11,447 nt of DNA from Microbacteriaceae bacterium. Its GTDB lineage: Bacteria > Actinomycetota > Actinomycetes > Actinomycetales > Microbacteriaceae. Both the position numbers and the translations under genes were made by a program. The stretch's first letter is position 1. Each line of letters starts with the position of its first letter. This document shows positions 1-7,514 of the stretch, piece by piece. Below the pieces are notes generated by a model. That model searched no databases. It saw nothing but the letters and a program-made list of their open reading frames with translations, and had not been told where the DNA came from. The stretch covers positions 3,875 to 15,321 of the forward strand of contig WOYR01000200.1 in NCBI GenBank assembly GCA_011620705.1. The letters run 5' to 3'.

Positions 1-548
1 GCCACGATGATCCCGCCGATCCAGAGGATGTCCGCCAGCGGCACGGTCGCATCGCGGGTCCCCTCGCTGCCGCCTCCGCTCGCGTCGGGCTTCGCCGGCC
101 CCGGCGCGCCGTGGCACCCAGGGGGTGACGAGACGCCCTTCGTCACGACCGCGGCGCCCGACGGCGCCCAGGTGAAGGGGATCCGCCCGCTCACGGTGTG
201 CCCATCGGCCGAGACCAGTTGGTAGACGACCGTGTAGGCACCGGGCGCCCCGAGGCGCGCCGCCGTGAACATGCTTCCGTCGACGATCGAGACGCAGCCG
301 GTCTCGTAGAACCTGCCCGTGGCATCCTCGATCTCGAAGGCGAAGCCGCGGCCCGTGCCCCCGATGTCGAGCAGCGCCTCGTTCGTGTCGATCTCGAACC
401 GGGCCGGGAGCGCGGTCAGCGTCTCGTTCGGGCTCGGCGTCGACGCCACGATCTGGCTGTGCGCCGACGCCGGACCGGCGATCGCGATCACGCCCGCCAT
501 CGCGAGCGCGAATGCGAACGCCGGCAGCAGGGCAGGGCCGCGGCGCAT
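1..548 (-). CDS. copC: CopC-domain copper-binding protein, 3' end outside window
   Basis: Secreted copper-binding protein of the CopC family, which binds Cu(II) outside the membrane and usually works beside a CopD-type importer. Seen: 182 residues before the window edge cuts the gene. A signal peptide (1-29, ending PASA) leaves an N-terminal His30; CopC uses an N-terminal His as a copper ligand. The domain opening HSQIVASTPSPNETL and the motif VSADGHTVSG (D115-G116-H117, the usual second ligand region) are diagnostic. A Gly/Ser/Pro-rich linker (about 141-165) leads to a hydrophobic segment starting PLADILWIGG, probably a C-terminal membrane anchor running off the edge. Start ATG at 548 lies 3 nt after the ycnI stop, with GGAAGG upstream inside ycnI, so translation is probably coupled. 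Odd: two cysteines (Cys85 and Cys145) that the copper site does not need. Confidence 0.93.
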   Translation of the reverse strand, partial: MRRGPALLPAFAFALAMAGVIAIAGPASAHSQIVASTPSPNETLTALPARFEIDTNEALLDIGGTGRGFAFEIEDATGRFYETGCVSIVDGSMFTAARLGAPGAYTVVYQLVSADGHTVSGRIPFTWAPSGAAVVTKGVSSPPGCHGAPGPAKPDASGGGSEGTRDATVPLADILWIGGIIV

Positions 549-551
549 GGG

Positions 552-1274
552 CTAGCCCGCCTTCCGTGCCGGACGGCGCCCGACGATGGCGATCAGCAGT
601 GCGACGACGCCGAGCACGAGGCCAGCACCGCCCAGAACACGTGCCAGCACGTCGGGCTGGGCCGGGGCGCCGCTCGCCGCCGCGGTGGCGGCCACGGTCG
701 CCTCAGGTGCGCTGTCGGGGTCGCCGCTCTTCGGGGCGGCGTCGTTGACGTACAGCACCGGAGACGGGTGCTCGGAGTCCGCGGCGCCGTTCCATGACGC
801 CACGGAGCCGTCGCTGTAACCCTCGGAGGCGGGCAGGCTCAGCGCGCCGACGTCCGGGATCGGGCCGACGAAGAGCTTGAACTGGCCCTGGCTGCCCGGG
901 CCGTACTCCGAGCCGGGTTGCGCGGTCCAGATCACCTGGGTGATGGCCTCGGTGATGGTGCTGTCGCCGTCGGTGATCGGCGTGTCGAGTTTCGTCGTCA
1001 CGAGCTCGGTCGTCCAGCCAGGGACCGGGACGTACTCGACGCTGCGGAGCAGCTCCTTCCCGGTCGGCAAGGTGATCGTGAGCCTGGTCATCGAGGCGCC
1101 GTCGGCGGACTCGTTGGGCACCCGGAAGGTGAGAGTGGTGAAAGTGCCGGGGCTCGCCGTGTTCTCCTGAAGGGACACGTGGGCGCCGGCACTCAACGGG
1201 GCGGCGATGGCGAGCAGCGCGGCAGCGCCGAGAGTCAGGGCGGTGACGCCGATGCGTCGGGTGTGGTCGGTCAT
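552..1274 (-). CDS. ycnI: YcnI family (DUF1775) copper-binding membrane-anchored protein
   Basis: 240-aa extracytoplasmic protein of the YcnI/DUF1775 family. The Bacillus subtilis member binds Cu(II) through its N-terminal His with a nearby Glu and Trp (family knowledge). Seen: signal peptide 1-31 (ends SAGA), giving mature N-terminal His32 in HVSLQENTASPG; the cupredoxin-like domain with FRVPNES, PGWTTEL (Trp87), IWTAQPGSEYGPG and YSDGSVASWNG (Trp161); an Ala/Pro linker 183-207; and one membrane helix about 212-231 followed by a basic tail. ATG at 1274 is chosen over upstream in-frame codons because AGGAA lies 9 nt before it and the signal peptide begins there. It sits between the membrane protein and copC on the same strand. 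No TANNNT box is visible in the 105-nt spacer, so it is probably co-transcribed with the upstream gene. The copper role is inferred from family and neighbours. Confidence 0.94.
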   Translation of the reverse strand: MTDHTRRIGVTALTLGAAALLAIAAPLSAGAHVSLQENTASPGTFTTLTFRVPNESADGASMTRLTITLPTGKELLRSVEYVPVPGWTTELVTTKLDTPITDGDSTITEAITQVIWTAQPGSEYGPGSQGQFKLFVGPIPDVGALSLPASEGYSDGSVASWNGAADSEHPSPVLYVNDAAPKSGDPDSAPEATVAATAAASGAPAQPDVLARVLGGAGLVLGVVALLIAIVGRRPARKAG

Positions 1275-1297
1275 GCGAAAAGGTTCCTGTCTGCTGG

Positions 1298-1342
1298 TGC
1301 CGCGCGGTGGCGGCATGTTCTGGATGCCGCGAGCACGCGGCA
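1298..1342 (-). promoter_or_regulatory. Twin 18-bp dyads upstream of ycnI
   Basis: Two copies of TGCCGC-N6-GCGGCA, at 1298-1315 and 1325-1342, 9 bp apart. The second is extended to a 7-bp stem (TGCCGCG/CGCGGCA) with a 4-nt loop. The inner arms can also pair with each other (1310-1316 with 1324-1330, 7 bp, 7-nt loop), so the transcript could form either the two outer hairpins or one central hairpin. They occupy the spacer between the membrane-protein stop and the ycnI Shine-Dalgarno. They could be paired operators for a regulator or an RNA switch/processing site. There is no T-tract, so not a classical terminator. Function is inference only. Confidence 0.5.
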
Positions 1343-1379
1343 CTCGACGCGCACCCGGGGTGGGCGGCGCCGGCATGGC

Positions 1380-1997
1380 TCAGAACGTGAGCAGGGGGGG
1401 ACCGCGGCGGGACGCGGACGCGACGAGCATCCGCTCGATCGGGGGGAGCACGATGGCCGGCCATGCGGGGATCCGCGACCGGTCGCCGGCCGGAATGGGA
1501 GCCGGCACGACCGTGAGCCGCGTCGCGAGCACGCGCCCGAGGCGGGCGAGCATGCCCCAGACCGCGAGCTCTGCGTGCCGCAGGAACAGGATGGTGAGCA
1601 CGGCGGCGATGGCGTGCGCGACCCACATCCCCGGATCGGCGAAGTGGTCGTGCCCGGGCGTGACGAGAGCGGGGGAGGGCGTCGGCGTGCCCATGGCTGC
1701 CATGCCCGACATCCCGGACCCCGCCGGTGAAGCGGATGCCCCGCTTCCCAGCAGCGAGAACAGCAGGTGGAAGGCGAGCTGCGACACGCCCACGGCGACG
1801 ATCATGCGGGGCAGCGAGGGCCGCCGTCCGATGACGATGGTGCCGAGCATCCCGGCGAAGATCAGTGCGGTGCCGAAGCTGAGCAAGCCCGGCCGGTACC
1901 CGCCCGCGAGCGAGTGCGAGACCGCGGCGACGGTCGTGGCCACGAGACCGACGATCCAGCCCCGGGCCAGACGCTGCGCGCGGGCATGCATCGGCAT
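1380..1997 (-). CDS. His/Met-rich membrane protein of copper cluster, function unknown
   Basis: 205-aa integral membrane protein that I cannot name. It resembles unnamed actinobacterial membrane proteins often found beside YcnI/CopC genes (from memory). Four hydrophobic segments are visible (numbering from the second Met, at 1991): about 12-33, 36-55, 62-83 and 121-146. Histidines lie in or near them (VSHSLAGG, QLAFHLLF, VAHAIAA, LRHAE). The loop between segments 3 and 4 is rich in Met, Pro and His (GSGMSGMAAMG, then PGHDHFADPGMW), plausible soft-metal ligands. A cytoplasmic-looking tail with Arg and Pro ends PPLLTF. It is first in the minus-strand order membrane protein, ycnI, copC, so a role in copper uptake or sensing is a guess by association. 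Two starts compete: ATG 1997 fits a leaderless transcript (TAGGCT 6 nt before), while ATG 1991 has GGAGG 7 nt before. Confidence 0.85.
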   Translation of the reverse strand: MPMHARAQRLARGWIVGLVATTVAAVSHSLAGGYRPGLLSFGTALIFAGMLGTIVIGRRPSLPRMIVAVGVSQLAFHLLFSLLGSGASASPAGSGMSGMAAMGTPTPSPALVTPGHDHFADPGMWVAHAIAAVLTILFLRHAELAVWGMLARLGRVLATRLTVVPAPIPAGDRSRIPAWPAIVLPPIERMLVASASRRGPPLLTF

Positions 1998-2003
1998 GCC
2001 TCC

Positions 2004-2031
2004 AGCCTAGAACGGCGCGCCGGTGACCCAA
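2004..2031 (-). promoter_or_regulatory. Promoter of the copper-cluster membrane protein
   Basis: On the minus strand, TTGGGT (2026-2031), a 16-bp spacer and TAGGCT (2004-2009). The predicted transcription start falls on or beside the A of the ATG at 1997, implying a leaderless mRNA. A 10-bp palindrome CGGCGCGCCG (2013-2022) lies in the spacer and might be an operator, or simply reflect base composition. The -10 is identical to those of clpX and of the gene starting at 11057. Confidence 0.5.
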
Positions 2032-2067
2032 TTCCACACACTGCCGGTCGGCCCTGGTGGTTCGGGT

Positions 2068-2080
2068 TAGGCTCGGACCC
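2068..2080 (+). promoter_or_regulatory. Leaderless clpX promoter (-10 box)
   Basis: TAGGCT at 2068-2073 is a TANNNT -10 hexamer followed by exactly 7 nt (CGGACCC) and then the clpX ATG, so the mRNA probably begins at the start codon. No Shine-Dalgarno precedes the ATG, in agreement. No convincing -35 is seen. Confidence 0.6.
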
Positions 2081-3358
<1,278 letters not shown>

Positions 3359-3437
3359 GCTTCTCCCGCCCGCCCGCCCGCGCGTCCGCCGACGACTCTG
3401 TCGGAATCCGGGGTGCCGCCCGTCGGTTGACCAAGGG
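3359..3437 (+). other. clpX to LLM-oxidoreductase spacer, no clear signal
   Basis: 79 nt after the clpX stop. It starts with a short CCCG/CCGC run (about 3365-3383) and holds one weak dyad, CCGAC-N6-GTCGG, with no T-tract. I find no TANNNT box close to the next start, so read-through from clpX is possible. AAGGG directly abuts the next ATG, too close for a normal Shine-Dalgarno. Confidence 0.4.
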
Positions 3438-4448
3438 ATGACAGCACCGCTCTCCGTCCTCGACCTCGCCACCGTCCGCGAGGGCGGTTCGCATGCCGAG
3501 GCGCTCGCCGACACGCTCGCCGTCGCGCGCGAGGCCGACCGGCTCGGCTACCGGCGGTTCTGGGTCGCCGAGCACCACAGCATGCCCGGAATCGCCAGCT
3601 CATCGCCGCCGGTGCTGATCGCCGCCGTCGCGGCCGTGACCGAGCGCATCCGGGTCGGATCCGGCGGCGTCATGCTGCCCAACCACTCCTCGCTCGTGGT
3701 GGCGGAGCAGTTCGGCACCCTGGTGGCCCTGCACGGCGACCGGATCGACCTGGGGCTCGGGCGCGCGCCCGGCACCGACCCGCTCGTGAGCGCCACCATC
3801 CGGCGCAACAGCGGCATCGAGACGGTGGATGACTTCCCCCAGCAGGTCATCGAACTGCTCGCATACTTCGGCACGATCCCCGCCCTCGAAGGCGGCCAGG
3901 GCTCGCGCATCATGGCCGTGCCCGGCATGGGGGATTCTCCCCAACTCTGGCTGCTGGGCTCCAGCGACTTCAGCGCGCGCCTTGCCGGGATGCTGGGGCT
4001 CCCGTTCTCCTTCGCCCATCACTTCGCGGGCGGCGACACCACGCCGCTGGCCTTCGAGCTCTACCGGAACGCATTCAGGCCGTCGGCCGTCCTGAGCGAG
4101 CCGCACTCGATGGTGGCCGTCACCACGCTGGTGGCCGACTCCGCCGAGGAGGCCCGGCAGCTCGCGCTGCCGCAGTTGCTGCAGATGATCCGGCTGCGCA
4201 GCGGGCACCCCACCCGGGTGCCGTCGCTGGAGGCGACGCTGGCGCATCCCTGGACCGAGGCCGAGAACGCCTTCGTGGATGAGCGGCTCGCGCACCAGGC
4301 TGTCGGCACGCTCGATCACGTGCGCGAACGGATCGACGCGCTGCTCGCATCCACCCGCGCCGACGAGGTCATCGTCGTGCCGCAGGGCTCGACGCGCGAA
4401 GAACGGCTGCGGACGCTGCGCGAACTCGCGCCCCCACCGCCCAGCTGA
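3438..4448 (+). CDS. LLM class flavin-dependent oxidoreductase, MsnO8-like
   Basis: 336-aa bacterial-luciferase-like monooxygenase of the group often labelled MsnO8 / luciferase family oxidoreductase group 1. Members adopt a TIM barrel and use reduced FMN or F420; the substrate here is unknown. Seen: N-terminus LSVLDLATVREGGSHAEAL, then GYRRFWVAEHHSMPGIASSSP, the RIRVGSGGVMLPNHSSLVVAEQFGTL block and DRIDLGLGRAPGTDP, all hallmarks of this group. The C-terminal half has the expected WLLGSSDFSARLAG and the closing TLDHVRERIDALL...DEVIVV. Length is normal for the family. The start is set by the conserved N-terminus, although the ATG lacks a well-spaced Shine-Dalgarno. It lies 79 nt after clpX and is followed at once by a strong inverted repeat. 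Physiological role cannot be inferred from the neighbours. Confidence 0.93.
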   Translation: MTAPLSVLDLATVREGGSHAEALADTLAVAREADRLGYRRFWVAEHHSMPGIASSSPPVLIAAVAAVTERIRVGSGGVMLPNHSSLVVAEQFGTLVALHGDRIDLGLGRAPGTDPLVSATIRRNSGIETVDDFPQQVIELLAYFGTIPALEGGQGSRIMAVPGMGDSPQLWLLGSSDFSARLAGMLGLPFSFAHHFAGGDTTPLAFELYRNAFRPSAVLSEPHSMVAVTTLVADSAEEARQLALPQLLQMIRLRSGHPTRVPSLEATLAHPWTEAENAFVDERLAHQAVGTLDHVRERIDALLASTRADEVIVVPQGSTREERLRTLRELAPPPPS

Positions 4449-4451
4449 CCA

Positions 4452-4507
4452 CGGTTCGTGCCAAACCGACGGTTCGGCGTTGAATGACGTCGGTTTGGCA
4501 CGAATCG
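4452..4507 (+). repeat. Long inverted repeat, candidate terminator or dispersed palindromic element
   Basis: Arms TTCGTGCCAAACCGAC (4455-4470) and GTCGGTTTGGCACGAA (4489-4504) are perfect 16-bp complements with an 18-nt loop. In plus-strand RNA the stem extends by a G-U pair, a G-C and a C-G (4452-4454 with 4505-4507) to 19 pairs. It begins 4 nt after the oxidoreductase stop codon. No U-tract follows, so it would be a non-canonical terminator or an mRNA 3'-end stabiliser. The AT-richer, perfectly matched arms differ from surrounding composition and look like a mobile palindromic repeat unit. Confidence 0.8.
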
Positions 4508-4508
4508 C

Positions 4509-4540
4509 GACATGGACGCGGACATGACATGGACGCGGAC
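4509..4540 (+). repeat. 17-bp tandem direct repeat
   Basis: GACATGGACGCGGACAT at 4509-4525 is followed head to tail by GACATGGACGCGGAC at 4526-4540 (15 of 15 bases identical before divergence). It then runs into GGGGAC and GGGACC repeats. A short minisatellite-like tract, likely formed by replication slippage. Confidence 0.75.
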
Positions 4541-4577
4541 GGGGACGGGGACGGGACCGGGACCGGGCGGGGGCGGG
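4541..4577 (+). repeat. G-tract array with quadruplex potential
   Basis: Seven runs of three or more G (4541-4544, 4547-4550, 4553-4555, 4559-4561, 4565-4567, 4569-4573, 4575-4577) are separated by loops of 1-3 nt, built from GGGGAC and GGGACC units. This meets the usual G-quadruplex pattern on the plus (non-template) strand, 36-72 nt before the DUF1028 start codon. Confidence 0.7.
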
Positions 4578-4600
4578 CGCCGCCCTGCCCCGGCGGGCGG

Positions 4601-4612
4601 TAGCTTCGGCTC
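4601..4612 (+). promoter_or_regulatory. Leaderless promoter of the DUF1028 gene
   Basis: TAGCTT (4601-4606) fits TANNNT and is followed by 6 nt and the ATG at 4613, the same geometry as in front of clpX. No Shine-Dalgarno is visible. The -35 position (around 4578-4583) falls in a very GC-rich segment next to the G-tract array. Confidence 0.5.
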
Positions 4613-5449
4613 ATGACCTTCTCGATCGTTGCCCGGTCCGCTGACGGGGAGTCCTGGGGCGTGGCCGTCGCCTCGAAGTTCCTCGCGGTCGGATCGGCCG
4701 TTCCGGCGGCCTCGGCCGGAGTCGGTGCCATCGCGACCCAGGCTGCGGCCAACGTCGCATACAAGCGAGCCGGTCTTGCCATGCTGCAGGATGGCGCGAC
4801 GGCAGAGGCGGCCCTTCAGCGGCTCCTCGCCGACGACCAGGGGCGCGAGGAGCGTCAAGTGGGCATCGTGGATGCCGCGGGCCGCGCTGCCAGCAGCACC
4901 GGCTCCGCCTGTCTCGATTGGGCGGGCGGCGTCACCGGCGCGGGCTACGCGATCCAGGGCAACATCCTGACGGGCCAGGAGGTCGTGGCGGCGATGGAGT
5001 CGGCATGGCGCGGCTCGATGCCCGAGGAGCCCCTCGCCCGGAGGCTGCTCGCCGCCCTGGCCGCGGGTGACGCGGCGGGCGGCGATTCGCGGGGCCGTCA
5101 GTCGGCGGCGCTGCTCGTCGTCAGTCGGGGAGCGGGCTACGGCGGTCTCGACGACACGGCGGTCGACCTCCGGGTGGATGATCACCCGGCGCCCGTCGAG
5201 GAGCTGGCCCGCCTGCTCGAGCTGAACGATCTCTATCTGACGGCATCCACCGCAGCGGAGCGGATGCCGGTGACACCGGAACTGCGCGCCGAACTGGACC
5301 AGGGAGCGGCAGCGATCGGCGCCCGGGATTTCGCGTCCTGGGTCGGCACCGAGAACTACGAGATGCGCGTGGCCGATGACATCTCGTGGATCGACCAGAG
5401 GGTGCTGTCGATCTTCCGGGCGCGCGTCACTGGAGACCGCGGCGCTTGA
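4613..5449 (+). CDS. DUF1028 family protein, Ntn-hydrolase-like
   Basis: 278-aa cytoplasmic protein of the DUF1028 family, which is assigned to the Ntn-hydrolase fold; no reaction is established. Seen: the conserved N-terminus MTFSIVARSADGESWGVAVA, then SKFLAVGSAVPAASAGVGAIATQA, RQVGIVDAAGRAA, the TGSACLDWAGGVTGAGYAIQGNIL block and AGGDSRGRQSAALLVV, ending the family core with VDLRVDDHPAPVEEL. Residues after about 205 form an acidic helical C-terminal extension. No signal peptide or membrane segment. It begins with a probable leaderless ATG. Its last 23 bp overlap, in the opposite orientation, the end of the M3 peptidase gene. A hydrolase role is inferred from fold only. Confidence 0.93.
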   Translation: MTFSIVARSADGESWGVAVASKFLAVGSAVPAASAGVGAIATQAAANVAYKRAGLAMLQDGATAEAALQRLLADDQGREERQVGIVDAAGRAASSTGSACLDWAGGVTGAGYAIQGNILTGQEVVAAMESAWRGSMPEEPLARRLLAALAAGDAAGGDSRGRQSAALLVVSRGAGYGGLDDTAVDLRVDDHPAPVEELARLLELNDLYLTASTAAERMPVTPELRAELDQGAAAIGARDFASWVGTENYEMRVADDISWIDQRVLSIFRARVTGDRGA

Positions 5450-7514
5450 GCAGCGGCCCGATCTCGGCCGCCCTTCCGCGGAAGTCGATGTAGGCCTCGA
5501 TCGGATCCTTCGAGCCTCCGACCCCCAGCAGCCTGGTGCGGAAGCGGTCACCGTTGGCGCGCGCGAGGCCGCCGTTCTCCTTGAACCAGTCGACCGTGTC
5601 GGCGTCGAGCACCTCGCTCCAGATGTACGAGTAGTACCCGGCGTCGTAACCGCCCGAGAACACGTGGGCGAAGTAGCTGCTGCGATAGCGGGGCGGCACG
5701 GCGGGATCGTCCAGGCCGACGGCGGCCAGGGCTGCGGTTTCGAAGGATGCGGCATCCTTCACCGCTGCCGCCTGGTCGGCGGTCAGCGTGTGCCATGCCT
5801 GATCGAGCAGGGCGGCGCCCAGGTACTCGCTGGTGGCGAAGCCCTCGTTGAACTGCTCCGACTCGTGCAGGCGGTCCACGACGCCCTGGTCGAGCGGGGC
5901 CCCGGTCTGGTAGTGCTTGGCGTAGTTGGCCAGGACCTCCGGCCACAGCATCCACATCTCGTTGACCTGGCTGGGGAACTCGACGAAATCGCGGAACACG
6001 TTCGTACCGGACAACTTGGGGTAGGTGACCGTGGCGAACAGGCCGTGCAGGGCGTGCCCGAACTCGTGGAAGAAGGTCGACGTCTCGTCGAAGGTGAGCA
6101 GCGTCGGCGAGCCCTCCGCCGGCTTGGGCACGTTGAGGTTGTTCACGACGATGGAGTGGTCGTGGCCCAGCAGCGCAGCCTGGGCGACGAGCTCGTTCAT
6201 CCACGCCCCTCCGCGCTTCGAGTCGCGGGTGTAGAGGTCGAGCAGGTAGAGGCCGAGCGGCGAGCCGTCCTCATCGTGCACTTCGAAGATGCGGACGTCG
6301 GGGTGGTAGCCGAGCAGGTCCTTCCGCTCGGTGAAGGTGATGCCGTAGAGCCGGTTCGCGGCGAAGAAGACGCCGTCCTGCAGCACGCGCTCGGCCTCGA
6401 ACCATGGGCGAAGCGCAGCCGTGTCGACGTCGTACTTCTCCTGGCGCACCTTCTCGGTCCAGAACGCCCAGTCCCAGCTCTTGACCCCATCGCTGCTCGC
6501 GGCGGCGGTGGAGTCCGCATCATCGAGCCGGCTCTCGATGAGCAGTTCCAGCTGGCCCTGCTCGGCCTTCGCGTTGCGGGCCGCCGGGGGAGCGAGCCGA
6601 CCGAGCATGGCGGCGACAGCATCCGGGGTCTTCGCGGTCGAGTCGGCCAGCACGAACGCCGCGTGGCTCGCGAAGCCCAGCAGCGCGGCCCGCTCGGCGC
6701 GCAGCTTCACGATCTCCAGCAGCACACCGGTGTTGTCGAACTCTCCGCCGTGGCTGCCGCGGGCCTGCGAGGCCTCCATGATGCGCTGACGGATGCCGCG
6801 ATCCGTCAGCGAGGCCAGGAACGGGTGCCCGGTCGGCAGCACGAGCGTGATGAGGTACGTGCCCTCGTCGAGCCCGCGCTCGGATGCCGCCTGCGCCGCC
6901 GCGCTGATCTCCCCGGGCTCCAGTCCGTCCAGCTGGGCGATGTCGTCGATCACGACGGCGAGCTCGTTGGTGTCGCTCAGCAGGTTCTTCTCGAACCTGG
7001 TGGTCAGCACCGAGAGCCTCTTGTTGAAGTCCATGAGCTTCTGCTTCTGGGCGTCGTCGAGGCCGGCGCCGGCGAGGGTCATCTCGGTGTACCAGCGGTG
7101 CACGAGGTACTTCTGCTCGGCATCCAGCTCGGCGTCATGCTCCAGCTGCTCGTAGACGGTCTTGACCCGCCCGTACAGCTGCGAGTCGAGCAGGATCGCG
7201 TCGCTGTGCGCGGCGAGTTTCGGGGCGATCCTCTCCTCCAGCTCGTTGGTGAAGTCGCTGGAATCGGCCGAGCTCTTGTTGAAGAACACGTTCGCCACGC
7301 GCTCCAACAGCTGCCCGCTCTTCTCGAGGGGCTCGAAGGTGTTGCCGAACGTCGGCAGATCGTCGTCGCGCACGATCGCCTGCACTTCGGCGAGCTGGTC
7401 GCGCATCCCCTTCTCGAAGGCCGGCTCGTAGTGCTCGTCGCGGATCTCGGCGAAGGGCGGCAGCCCGTAGGGGAGGGTGCTGGGGGCGAAGAAGGGATTG
7501 TCGGGGGATGTCAT
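5427..7514 (-). CDS. dcp: M3 family zinc metallopeptidase, Dcp-like
   Basis: 695-aa cytoplasmic oligopeptidase of family M3, closest in sequence pattern to peptidyl-dipeptidase Dcp, which removes C-terminal dipeptides from short peptides and so recycles peptides left by proteases. Seen: N-terminus FAPSTLPYGLPPFAEIRDEHY typical of the Dcp branch; zinc motif HEFGH (His483, Glu484, His487) followed 25 residues later by Glu512 in DFVEFPSQ, the third zinc ligand; the substrate-binding block PPRYRSSYFAHVFSGGYDAGY; and the family C-terminus ending KRRGLQ. Length is normal and no catalytic residue is missing. ATG 7514 overlaps the stop of the 77-aa gene (ATGA) and has only a weak upstream AGG, so translation is probably coupled to it. 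It is last in the valS operon. Confidence 0.96.
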   Translation of the reverse strand: MTSPDNPFFAPSTLPYGLPPFAEIRDEHYEPAFEKGMRDQLAEVQAIVRDDDLPTFGNTFEPLEKSGQLLERVANVFFNKSSADSSDFTNELEERIAPKLAAHSDAILLDSQLYGRVKTVYEQLEHDAELDAEQKYLVHRWYTEMTLAGAGLDDAQKQKLMDFNKRLSVLTTRFEKNLLSDTNELAVVIDDIAQLDGLEPGEISAAAQAASERGLDEGTYLITLVLPTGHPFLASLTDRGIRQRIMEASQARGSHGGEFDNTGVLLEIVKLRAERAALLGFASHAAFVLADSTAKTPDAVAAMLGRLAPPAARNAKAEQGQLELLIESRLDDADSTAAASSDGVKSWDWAFWTEKVRQEKYDVDTAALRPWFEAERVLQDGVFFAANRLYGITFTERKDLLGYHPDVRIFEVHDEDGSPLGLYLLDLYTRDSKRGGAWMNELVAQAALLGHDHSIVVNNLNVPKPAEGSPTLLTFDETSTFFHEFGHALHGLFATVTYPKLSGTNVFRDFVEFPSQVNEMWMLWPEVLANYAKHYQTGAPLDQGVVDRLHESEQFNEGFATSEYLGAALLDQAWHTLTADQAAAVKDAASFETAALAAVGLDDPAVPPRYRSSYFAHVFSGGYDAGYYSYIWSEVLDADTVDWFKENGGLARANGDRFRTRLLGVGGSKDPIEAYIDFRGRAAEIGPLLKRRGLQ

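Noticed and set aside
3359..3437. Intrinsic terminator after clpX
   Set aside because: Only a 5-bp stem without a T-tract; not enough to call.
4452..4577. CRISPR-like repeats in the oxidoreductase/DUF1028 spacer
   Set aside because: The repeats are a single inverted pair plus slippage-type tandem units; there are no regularly spaced direct repeats with unique spacers.
4061..5755. Minus-strand open frames spanning the oxidoreductase, the repeat-rich spacer and DUF1028
   Set aside because: Pro/Ser/Arg-rich composition, no start signal, and they read through the inverted repeat and G-tracts; the plus-strand genes explain the region.
5740..5760. GAAGGATGC-G-GCATCCTTC dyad as a regulatory hairpin
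   Set aside because: It lies inside the M3 coding region and is explained by Asp-Ala-Ala-Ser-Phe codons plus the general GGATGC preference.
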